Shown here: piece by piece, positions 1-5,964 of the stretch
Numbering within the stretch: position 1 is the first letter of the stretch
Layout: each line of letters begins with the position of its first letter
NCBI GenBank assembly: GCA_035532755.1
Contig: DATKQI010000393.1
Span: 1 to 5,964 of the forward strand
Direction: 5' to 3'
DNA length: 5,964 bases
DNA from: DATKQI01 sp035532755
GTDB taxonomy: Bacteria; Pseudomonadota; Alphaproteobacteria; Acetobacterales; Acetobacteraceae
Translations under genes and position numbers: made by a program
The notes under the pieces: model-generated
Database searches by the model: none
Told to the model about the DNA's origin: nothing
The model's input: the letters and a program-made list of their open reading frames with translations, nothing else

Positions 1-1
1 C

Positions 2-592
2 ATCACTGCGATTGATGCTGGGACAGGCGGATCACTCTCGATATTACCTGCTGCCATTATAAGAGAACACTGCTTTCTCCAAATTCGCATGATCTGCGAG
101 CTAATTGCTCTTGGGTGTTTGGTTGCTCACGGAGATATAGAAAAGGCCACAAGGCTTAAGAAAGTGTGGGAAACCGGCAAGATTATTGATGAATTAGAAA
201 AATTGCATCCGGACTTCTTCCCAAAAGCTATGAGACAAGAGCAGGATCAATTTGGGAAAGATCACCACGGACTTCATGGGAAAGAAGACACATTAACCAA
301 AGAAGCTTTTTTGAAGATGTATCGCGAATGTGGTGGCTACCTTCACAAGGGTAGTCTGAAGAATCTCTTGAAGCATAATTCACCCATACAGATCAACTTC
401 CCGGAAATCACGGCGAGAGCGCAAAAACTGAATGATTTTCTAGAAGTTCACGCCATAATGATGTTTGGAGCCGAGATGTTTTTTGTCTGCGTCTTGCGCA
501 ATCGTAACGACAGTCTCAAGACTCAAGTCGCGATCTTGGAGAAGAGCGCACTGCCACGACCCTCGCATGCCCCTTTATCCAAGAGACGCTGA
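2..592 (+). CDS. Uncharacterised protein, 5' end outside window
   Basis: The frame is open from the first complete codon at base 2 to the TGA at 590-592 (196 residues visible). The ATG at 89 is only the first methionine in the window. No clear ribosome binding site precedes it, and the codons upstream read as plausible protein, so the true start probably lies further left. I do not recognise the family. The product looks soluble, mostly helical and rich in charged residues. It has a short hydrophobic stretch just after Met89 (ELIALGCLVAH), a Leu-His-Pro-Asp-Phe segment, and a Tyr-Arg-Glu-Cys-Gly-Gly-Tyr-Leu-His-Lys-Gly segment at about 320-352. In that segment Arg (323-325) and His (344-346) form an R-x6-H pair, as in HEPN-type helical domains; that link is only inference. 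The tail (PRPSHAPLSKRR) is basic and probably disordered. GC is far lower than in the genes to the right, which suggests horizontal acquisition. The reading frame is well supported, the function is unknown. Confidence 0.7.
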   Translation: MTAIDAGTGGSLSILPAAIIREHCFLQIRMICELIALGCLVAHGDIEKATRLKKVWETGKIIDELEKLHPDFFPKAMRQEQDQFGKDHHGLHGKEDTLTKEAFLKMYRECGGYLHKGSLKNLLKHNSPIQINFPEITARAQKLNDFLEVHAIMMFGAEMFFVCVLRNRNDSLKTQVAILEKSALPRPSHAPLSKRR

Positions 593-729
593 TGACCGTA
601 ACAACTTGACCACACCTATATCCCCTACCAATGGGAAGGCGCATCGCATCTGCTTTCTCACTCTCGTTACGAGCCGGCCTGTCACGCTCTGTTATCATAG
701 GAATCTTTCCCGTTTTGTAAACTGAGTAA
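593..729. other. Non-coding tail up to a composition break
   Basis: This stretch lies between the stop of the unknown gene and the first codon of the truncated binding-protein gene. No convincing gene, promoter or terminator is visible. It holds one small near-perfect palindrome (CTCGT-T-ACGAG, 663-673) and an AT-richer end with stops at 723-725 and 727-729, immediately before the GC-rich coding sequence resumes. The position suggests that the recombination or insertion boundary falls near 720-731. I could not match the end to the terminal repeat of any insertion-sequence family I know, and the far end of any inserted element would be outside the window. Confidence 0.5.
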
Positions 730-1302
730 TTGGGCCGCACGGTGGTGGACAGCCAGCTGATGCCGGAACAGAAGGTCGGCATCGTTCTGGACGGAAGCTG
801 GGTCAGCACCGGATGGCTGCCGGCGGGCGCGCGCCCGTGGCCCGCGGCCTTCGCATCGTACAAGGCGGCCAATGTGCCGACGGCGAATGGCGCCCCCCCG
901 GGCGTGACCAATCTTTCCGGCGGCTGGGCCATGGCCATTCCGGCCAAGAGCCCGCACAGGAAGCTTGCCCTCGCCTTCATCGAGACCGCGACGAGCCTTT
1001 CGCTTCTTGCCCGGTATGACAGCGAGAGCGGCCAGATCCCGGTCGAGGCGAACGTGGCGTCGGACCCGGTGTTCGTGAAGGGGATCGCGAACGATCCGCT
1101 GCTTCAGCAGGCTGTCACCTACGCCAGGACGACGCATTATCGCCCCGCCTTCGGGCCGTACAACCAGATCACGACCGATATCCAGACGATCACCGGCTCG
1201 CTCGCGCTCGGCAAGATGACCGCCGCCCAGGCCGAGAAGGCGTATGCCCGCGATGTCACGCGCGCGGCGGGCAGCGGCAATGTCGAGAGCCATGGCAAAT
1301 AG
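730..1302 (+). pseudogene. ABC sugar-binding protein, 5'-truncated remnant
   Basis: About 190 codons encode the C-terminal half of a family 1 extracellular solute-binding protein, the periplasmic subunit that captures a sugar for an ABC importer. Family hallmarks, numbered from 730, are the Val-Leu-Asp-Gly-Ser-Trp segment (19-24), the Gly-Gly-Trp-Ala-Met-Ala-Ile-Pro strand (64-71), followed by the usual Pro-His-Arg-Lys-Leu-Ala helix, a Ser-Gly-Gln-Ile-Pro-Val turn (100-105), and a final helix AAQAEKAYARDV. Intact members are usually about 400-450 residues with an N-terminal signal peptide. Here the first half and the signal peptide are missing. An in-frame TAA at 727-729 lies directly before the TTG at 730, there is no ribosome binding site, and composition changes at the same point. 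The TTG is therefore probably an ordinary leucine codon of the lost full-length gene. The 3' end is intact (TAG 1300-1302), 32 bases before the first permease, in normal operon order. A functional product is unlikely. Confidence 0.85.
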
Positions 1303-1325
1303 GTGCGGGGAATCGCCTCCTTGAT

Positions 1326-1330
1326 GGAGA
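1326..1330 (+). promoter_or_regulatory. Ribosome binding site for first permease
   Basis: GGAGA lies about 5 bases before a GTG at 1335 and 8 before an in-frame TTG at 1338. The later in-frame ATG at 1392 has no comparable purine-rich site. This favours translation starting at GTG 1335 (or TTG 1338) rather than at the ATG. Confidence 0.5.
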
Positions 1331-1334
1331 TCGT

Positions 1335-2285
1335 GTGTTGACGGCCATAGCCAGGTACCAGACGGAACCCTCACGCGCCGAGACGCAGCCGATGCGGGAA
1401 AAGCGGCGGGCAAATCCGCACCGGCGGCGCCAGCTTGTCGCGGCGGGGGTGATGCTGTCCCCGTTCCTGCTGCTGCTCGGCGGCCTGCTGGCCTGGCCTG
1501 TCGGCTGGACGATCGTCCTGTCGTTGACGAACGAGCAGCTCACCGGGCCGGCGGCCCTGCACCACCGGTTCATCGGCCTGGGGAATTTCGTCCAGCTCCT
1601 CTCCAGCCGGCACTTCTCCGGCTCCCTGCTGCACAGCCTCATCTATCTCGTCGGCTCCGCCTATCTCGGGCAGGTGGTTCTCGGCTTCGCCCTGGCCCTG
1701 CTGCTGCGCGGCTGCACACGGAGGATCCAGGCCGTGGTCGGCGGGATCATCGTTGCATGCTGGGTCGTGCCGGAGATCATCTCGACCTTCATGTGGTTCG
1801 CGCTGCTGGGCCGCGGCGGGGTTCTGGCCGAGTTCCTCCATCTGTTCGGCGTCGGCTACCGGCCGATCCTCGTCACCCGGCCGATGCTCGCCCTCGATAT
1901 CGCCAACGCGTGGCGGGGCGTGGCGTTTTCCATGATGCTGTTCACCGCGGCGCTGGCGACGATACCCGCGGAGATGCTGGAGGCGGCCATGCTCGACGGG
2001 GCATCCGCCCTGCGGCGGATCACGCATATCGTTCTCCCCTGCATCAAGGAGACGCTGCTGGTCGCCATCGTGCTCGTCACGCTCGCCACGCTCAACGACT
2101 TCACCCTCATCTACGGGCTGACCGGCGGCGGGCCGGGCAATGCGAGCCAGGTGCTCACGACCTATCTCTATCAGGCCGGATTCACCGAATACCGCATCGC
2201 CTATGGCGCCGCCGTATCCGTGATCCTTCTACTCATCGGCATGGTTCTTTCCGTGATCTATGTCCGCGCGCTGAGGAAAGCCTGA
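1335..2285 (+). CDS. Sugar ABC transporter permease, MalF-like
   Basis: This is an inner-membrane subunit of a carbohydrate ABC importer (MalF/UgpA/LacF type, 316 residues, a normal length for the short members). A basic N-terminus (EKRRANPHRRRQL) precedes the first membrane segment at about residues 38-60. Further hydrophobic segments lie near 100-126, 133-160, 195-211, 239-261 and 289-313, giving six. The cytoplasmic EAA loop that docks the ATPase is clear: Glu216-Ala217-Ala218, Gly222, then Ile232-Val-Leu234-Pro235. The family's late Thr-Gly-Gly-Gly-Pro motif is present just after the Leu-Thr-Leu-Ile-Tyr-Gly stretch. The GTG start is chosen for its ribosome binding site; ATG 1392 would remove 19 residues and leave all membrane segments. 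The gene follows the binding-protein remnant by 32 bases and precedes the second permease by one base, so it is co-transcribed with it. The substrate is inferred to be a mannoside from the neighbouring alpha-mannosidase; the sequence itself does not show it. Confidence 0.93.
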   Translation: MLTAIARYQTEPSRAETQPMREKRRANPHRRRQLVAAGVMLSPFLLLLGGLLAWPVGWTIVLSLTNEQLTGPAALHHRFIGLGNFVQLLSSRHFSGSLLHSLIYLVGSAYLGQVVLGFALALLLRGCTRRIQAVVGGIIVACWVVPEIISTFMWFALLGRGGVLAEFLHLFGVGYRPILVTRPMLALDIANAWRGVAFSMMLFTAALATIPAEMLEAAMLDGASALRRITHIVLPCIKETLLVAIVLVTLATLNDFTLIYGLTGGGPGNASQVLTTYLYQAGFTEYRIAYGAAVSVILLLIGMVLSVIYVRALRKA

Positions 2286-2286
2286 A

Positions 2287-3180
2287 ATGGCCCCCACCGC
2301 ACCCGCCGCGCATCCCGCCCGGCCACGGACCATGCGCCGGGCATTCCGGCGGCATGAGCGCGCCATCTGGCATGCCGTGGCGCTGCTGGCCGGCGCGCTG
2401 TTCTTCATCCCGTTCATCTGGCTGATCCTGACCGCCTTCGTGCGCTACGGCGGGCTCGATCTCGGCTTCGCGGGCGGGCTGACGTTCGGCAATTTCACCG
2501 GGCTGTTCCACGGCAGCGCGATCTCCGACGCGCTGGGCGAGGGGGTGGGCGCGGCGTTGCTCAACTCGCTCTATCTCTCCACGGCGACCACGATCGTCAC
2601 CACCGCGGTTGCCATTCTTGCCGGCTATCCGCTCGCGCGGTTCCGGCTGCCCGGCAGCGATGCCATCGTCTATGCCATCGTGTTCGTCGCCGGGCTGCCG
2701 ATCATCGCGATCGTGATCCCGACCTACGATCTGTTTGTCGCCTGCGGCTTCGTCGGCTCCCGGCTGTGGACGGCGCTGTTCATGGCCGCGACGTCCCTGC
2801 CGTTCTCGGTATGGATCGCCAGGAACTTCATCGATGCGGTGCCGGTGGAGCTGGAGGAGGCCGCGGCGACCGAGGGGGCCGGCATTCTGGCAACGCTGCG
2901 ATACGTCACCGTGCCGCTGGTGCTGCCGGGCGCGCTGGTCATCGCGCTCTATACCTTCATCCAGTCCTGGTCCAACTTCTTCGTTCCGTTCATCCTGCTC
3001 GATTCCCCGAAGCTGCCCGCATCGGTCACCATCTATCAGTTCTTCGGGCAGAACACCGTGAACTACGGCGGTGTGGCCGCGTTCTCGCTGCTGTTCTCGG
3101 CGCTGCCCGCCCTGCTCTATGTCGTGCTGTCGAAATGGGGCGGCGGCAGCTCGATCTTCAGCGGCGCGGTGAAGGGGTGA
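2287..3180 (+). CDS. Carbohydrate ABC transporter permease, MalG-like
   Basis: This is the second membrane subunit of the importer (MalG/UgpE/LacG type, 297 residues, typical length), expected to form a heterodimer with the upstream permease. The start ATG lies one base after the upstream stop and is preceded by AGGA at 2274-2277, inside the end of the upstream gene, which indicates translational coupling. A basic N-terminal tail (about 1-28) is followed by six hydrophobic segments near residues 31-55, 95-117, 125-150, 160-180, 211-238 and 264-285. The EAA loop reads Glu191-Ala192-Ala193, Gly197, then Val207-Thr-Val-Pro210, in place of the usual Ile-x-Leu-Pro. The Trp-Ile-Ala-Arg-Asn-Phe segment before the loop and the Trp-Ser-Asn-Phe-Phe-Val-Pro-Phe segment after it are typical of the MalG side of such pairs. 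No ATPase gene is in the window; it may lie downstream or be shared with other importers. Confidence 0.94.
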   Translation: MAPTAPAAHPARPRTMRRAFRRHERAIWHAVALLAGALFFIPFIWLILTAFVRYGGLDLGFAGGLTFGNFTGLFHGSAISDALGEGVGAALLNSLYLSTATTIVTTAVAILAGYPLARFRLPGSDAIVYAIVFVAGLPIIAIVIPTYDLFVACGFVGSRLWTALFMAATSLPFSVWIARNFIDAVPVELEEAAATEGAGILATLRYVTVPLVLPGALVIALYTFIQSWSNFFVPFILLDSPKLPASVTIYQFFGQNTVNYGGVAAFSLLFSALPALLYVVLSKWGGGSSIFSGAVKG

Positions 3181-3212
3181 GAAGCCGGCCAGGTTCGTAG
3201 CGAGAGGATTTC

Positions 3213-5964
3213 ATGCACGACACCCGCGAGATCGTGGAGCGGCGGATCGGCCGGATGCTGGAGGCGCGCATCCGCCCGGCCATCGTGGCCGCGCGGCTTC
3301 CCTGCGCCACGCATGCCTGGGACGCTCCGGGCCGGAACGAGCCGTTCGAGAACATGCGCCGCGCGCGGTTCTCGGAACTGCCGCCCGGTGCGCCGTGGGG
3401 CCGGCCGTGGCAGACCACCTGGCTGCACGTGCAGGGCACGGTTCCGCAATCCTGGGCCGGGGGGCGGGTGGAGCTGCGGGTGGACCTGGGCTTCGACCGC
3501 GGCCGCCCCGGCTTTCAGGCCGAGGGTCTTGCCTACGATCCCGCCGGCCATGTGCTGAAAGGCATCTCGCCGCGGAACGACCGGCTGAACATCGCGCACC
3601 CGGCGGCGGGAGGCGAGAAGGTTGCGTTCTACATCGAGGCCGCCGCCAATCCGCGCATCAGCCTTGAACTGCCGGAGAACACCCGGTTCGGCGATCCGCG
3701 GAGTGCGGGCAGCACCCCGCTGCATCTTTACGGAGGGGCGGAGCTTGTCCTTCTCGACGAAGAGGTGAGCGGCCTTGCGTTCGACATCGAGGTTCTCAAC
3801 GGCGTCATGCTCGAACTTCCGCTTTCGGATCCGCGCCGGCACGAGATCCGCCGGGCGCTGGAGCGTGCGCTCGACCGGTTGGATTCGACCGATCCGGCCC
3901 CGGCGGCGCGCGCGGCCAGGGCCGAGATCGCCGCCGCGCTTTCCGCCCGCGCGGTTCCGAGCGCGCATCGCTGCTCCGCCGTCGGCCACGCGCATATCGA
4001 TACCGCCTGGCTCTGGCCGCTGGCCGAGAGCGAACGCAAATGCGCGCGGACCTTCGCCAACGTTCTCGCCCTGATGGACGAGCAGCCGGATTTCCTCTTT
4101 GCGTGCTCCCAGGCGCAGCACCTCGCCTGGGTGAAGGCGCGGCACCCCGCGCTTTACGAGCGCATCCGTGCGCGCGTGGCCGAGGGGCGCTTCATCCCCG
4201 TCGGCGGCATGTGGGTGGAGCCGGACACCAATCTTCCCGGCAGCGAATCCCTCGCGCGGCAACTGCTCTACGGGCAGCGTTTCTTCCAGGAGGAATTCGG
4301 CATCACCTGCCGGGAAGGCTGGCTGCCGGACTGCTTCGGCTATTCCGGGGCGCTGCCGCAGCTTCTCTCGCTGGCCGGTTGCCGCTATTTCTTCAGCCAG
4401 AAACTTTCCTGGAACCAGACCAACCGCTTTCCCCACCACAGTTTTGCGTGGGAAGGGATCGACGGCACGCGCATCTTCGCGCATTTCCCGCCCGTGGGCA
4501 CCTACCGCGCCGAATGCACGCCCGCCGAGCTGGCCCAGGCGGCGCGCGGCTTTGCCGAGCACGGCGCGGCCACCCGCTCCCTGATTCCATTCGGCTATGG
4601 CGACGGCGGGGGCGGACCCAACCGGGAGATGATGGAGCGCGCCCGCCGCCTTGCGGACCTTGAAGGCATGCCGCGCCTTGCCATCGAGCCGCCGGCGGAC
4701 TTCTTCGCCGCCGCCGAGGCGGAATACGAAAACCCGCCGGTATGGAGCGGCGAGCTTTATCTTGAGCTTCACCGCGGAACCTTCACCTCCCAGGCCGGCA
4801 TCAAGCGCGGCAACCGGCGTGCCGAGCATCTGCTCCGCGAGGCGGAGCTGTGGTCGGCCGGCGCGGCGCTTTCCGGCCGGCTTGCCTATCCGTACGACGA
4901 GCTTGAGCGGCTGTGGAAGGTCGTGCTGCTCCATCAGTTCCACGATATCCTGCCCGGATGCGCGATCGCGCAGGTGAACCGGGAGGCGGTCGCGGCGCTC
5001 GCCGGCGCCGCCGAGGCGCTCGAAGCGATCATCGTGCGGGCCCTGGGCGCCTGCGCCGGGGCGGGCGATCGCGAATTCGCCGCCAACGCCGCCCCCGTGC
5101 CGCACGGCGCCATCGGCGCCCTCGCCATTGCCGCGCTCCCTGCGGCCTGCGGCATGCCCGCCATGGCCACGGCCCGGCCCGGCGGGGGCCATGTGCTCGA
5201 CAACGGCCGCCTGCGGGTCGTGGTGGATGGGAACGGCCTTGTCGAATCGCTCGTGGACATCGAGGCGGGCCGGGAACTCATCCCGCCCGGGTCCGTGGGC
5301 AATCTTCTGCAACTGCACCCCGATTTCCCGGCGGACTGGGATGCCTGGGATATCGATGCGTTCTACCGCAACACAAGGGAAGACCTTGTTGCCGCCGAAC
5401 GCGTCGTGCTGGAACACGCAGGCCCGGACGAGGCCGTGCTGCGCATCGAGCGGAGCTTCGGCCACTCCCGCGCCGTGCAGGCCATCCGCCTGGCGCGCGG
5501 CGAGCGGCGCGTTGAATTCCTGGTGGAGATTGACTGGCAGGAGCAGGAGAAGCTGCTGAAACTGGCCTTCCCGTTCGATCTTGCCGCACCGTGCGAGACG
5601 GCCGAGATCCAGTTCGGGCATGTCTCCCGCCCGACCCATCAGAACACGTCCTGGGATGCGGCGCGCTTCGAGCTTTGCGCGCATCGCTTCATTCATCTTG
5701 CCGAAGCCGGCTACGGCGTGGCGGTGGCGAACGATGCGAGCCATGGCCACGATGTGACGCGCCGGCCGCGGGCCGGCGGCGGCGTGAGCACGGTTCTTCG
5801 CCATTCGTTGCTGCGCGGCCCGCGCTTCCCCGACCCCGGGGCGGATCGCGGCGTGCACCGCTTCGGCTTTGCCCTGGCGCCCGGCGCGACGTTGGCCGAT
5901 GCCGTGGCGGAGGGCTGCCGCCTGAATCTTCCCCTGCGGCGGGTGCGCGGCGCCCACCCGGCCG
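3213..5964 (+). CDS. GH38 class II alpha-mannosidase, C-terminus cut by window
   Basis: This is a glycoside hydrolase family 38 retaining alpha-mannosidase, which releases mannose from the non-reducing ends of alpha-mannosides using a divalent metal. The frame stays open to the window end (917 codons), close to the family's usual 850-1050. There is no signal peptide, so it acts in the cytoplasm, like the yeast Ams1 and animal MAN2C1 group it resembles. In order: an N-terminal accessory domain (about 1-250); the catalytic barrel starting with Gly258-His-Ala-His261-Ile-Asp263-Thr-Ala-Trp, where His261 and Asp263 are metal ligands; Trp370-Leu-Pro-Asp373-Cys-Phe-Gly-Tyr-Ser with Asp373 the expected nucleophile; a Gly-Asp-Gly-Gly-Gly-Gly-Pro loop (463-469); the helical middle domain opening at Glu-Leu-His520-Arg-Gly-Thr; His574-Gln-Phe-His577-Asp-Ile-Leu-Pro-Gly with His577 the last metal ligand; then the beta-rich C-terminal region with Arg806-Pro-Thr-His-Gln-Asn-Thr-Ser-Trp-Asp. 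All key residues are present. ATG 3213 is preceded by AGAGGA (3203-3208) and an in-frame TAG at 3198. It lies 32 bases after the second permease, in the same operon. Confidence 0.95.
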   Translation, partial: MHDTREIVERRIGRMLEARIRPAIVAARLPCATHAWDAPGRNEPFENMRRARFSELPPGAPWGRPWQTTWLHVQGTVPQSWAGGRVELRVDLGFDRGRPGFQAEGLAYDPAGHVLKGISPRNDRLNIAHPAAGGEKVAFYIEAAANPRISLELPENTRFGDPRSAGSTPLHLYGGAELVLLDEEVSGLAFDIEVLNGVMLELPLSDPRRHEIRRALERALDRLDSTDPAPAARAARAEIAAALSARAVPSAHRCSAVGHAHIDTAWLWPLAESERKCARTFANVLALMDEQPDFLFACSQAQHLAWVKARHPALYERIRARVAEGRFIPVGGMWVEPDTNLPGSESLARQLLYGQRFFQEEFGITCREGWLPDCFGYSGALPQLLSLAGCRYFFSQKLSWNQTNRFPHHSFAWEGIDGTRIFAHFPPVGTYRAECTPAELAQAARGFAEHGAATRSLIPFGYGDGGGGPNREMMERARRLADLEGMPRLAIEPPADFFAAAEAEYENPPVWSGELYLELHRGTFTSQAGIKRGNRRAEHLLREAELWSAGAALSGRLAYPYDELERLWKVVLLHQFHDILPGCAIAQVNREAVAALAGAAEALEAIIVRALGACAGAGDREFAANAAPVPHGAIGALAIAALPAACGMPAMATARPGGGHVLDNGRLRVVVDGNGLVESLVDIEAGRELIPPGSVGNLLQLHPDFPADWDAWDIDAFYRNTREDLVAAERVVLEHAGPDEAVLRIERSFGHSRAVQAIRLARGERRVEFLVEIDWQEQEKLLKLAFPFDLAAPCETAEIQFGHVSRPTHQNTSWDAARFELCAHRFIHLAEAGYGVAVANDASHGHDVTRRPRAGGGVSTVLRHSLLRGPRFPDPGADRGVHRFGFALAPGATLADAVAEGCRLNLPLRRVRGAHPA

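Noticed and set aside
663..673. Short palindrome CTCGT-T-ACGAG as an operator or terminator
   Set aside because: The arms are only five bases with a one-base centre, there is no following T-run, and there are no promoter elements nearby; chance is sufficient.
465..725. An 86-codon plus-strand frame overlapping the end of the unknown gene
   Set aside because: It lies in a different frame from the better-supported gene, has no ribosome binding site and no recognisable features.
730..732. TTG as a true start codon giving a 190-residue binding protein
   Set aside because: There is no ribosome binding site, a stop codon lies directly before it, and the product would lack the signal peptide and first lobe needed for a periplasmic binding protein.
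1392..1394. ATG as start of the MalF-like permease
   Set aside because: It lacks a purine-rich site at proper spacing, whereas GTG 1335 has GGAGA just upstream. The choice only affects the first 19 residues and is not certain.
682..1413. A 243-codon minus-strand open frame crossing the junction
   Set aside because: It is antisense to the binding-protein remnant and runs across the composition break into unrelated DNA, and the translation is Arg-rich with no recognisable domain.
3117..5957. A 946-codon open frame on the minus strand across the mannosidase gene
   Set aside because: It is antisense to a clear GH38 gene with all catalytic motifs. Its translation is low-complexity and rich in Arg, Gly and Ala, as expected for an antisense shadow in GC-rich DNA, and it matches no family I know.

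Overview
The window joins two kinds of DNA. Bases 1 to about 729 have moderate GC (roughly 45% by hand count of sample lines). They carry the 3' part of an unrecognised gene and a short non-coding tail. From about 731 to the end the DNA is GC-rich (about 65-75% in sampled lines). This part holds co-oriented sugar-uptake and glycosidase genes. The high GC, long antisense open frames, tight gene spacing and protein style suggest a GC-rich proteobacterium, most likely an alphaproteobacterium. This is inference from style; no rRNA or other phylogenetic marker is present.

Layout, all on the + strand: (1) 2-592, an uncharacterised protein open at the window's left edge; (2) 593-729, non-coding DNA leading to a sharp composition break; (3) 730-1302, the C-terminal half of an ABC-transporter extracellular sugar-binding protein, which has lost its N-terminal half and signal peptide; (4) 1335-2285, a MalF-like sugar ABC permease; (5) 2287-3180, a MalG-like sugar ABC permease; (6) 3213 to the right edge, a cytoplasmic class II alpha-mannosidase of family GH38, cut by the window end.

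Genes 3-6 look like the remains of one operon for uptake of mannose-containing oligosaccharides or mannosides, followed by hydrolysis in the cytoplasm. The ATPase subunit is not in the window. The 5' half of the binding-protein gene, and any promoter that lay before it, has been replaced by DNA of foreign character. This suggests an insertion, deletion or island boundary near 720-731, and the transport system as it stands may be crippled. I found no transposase, CRISPR array, tRNA, rRNA or convincing terminator. The two points most worth a second look are the broken binding-protein gene with its junction, and the unknown left-hand protein, which carries a HEPN-like R-x6-H motif.
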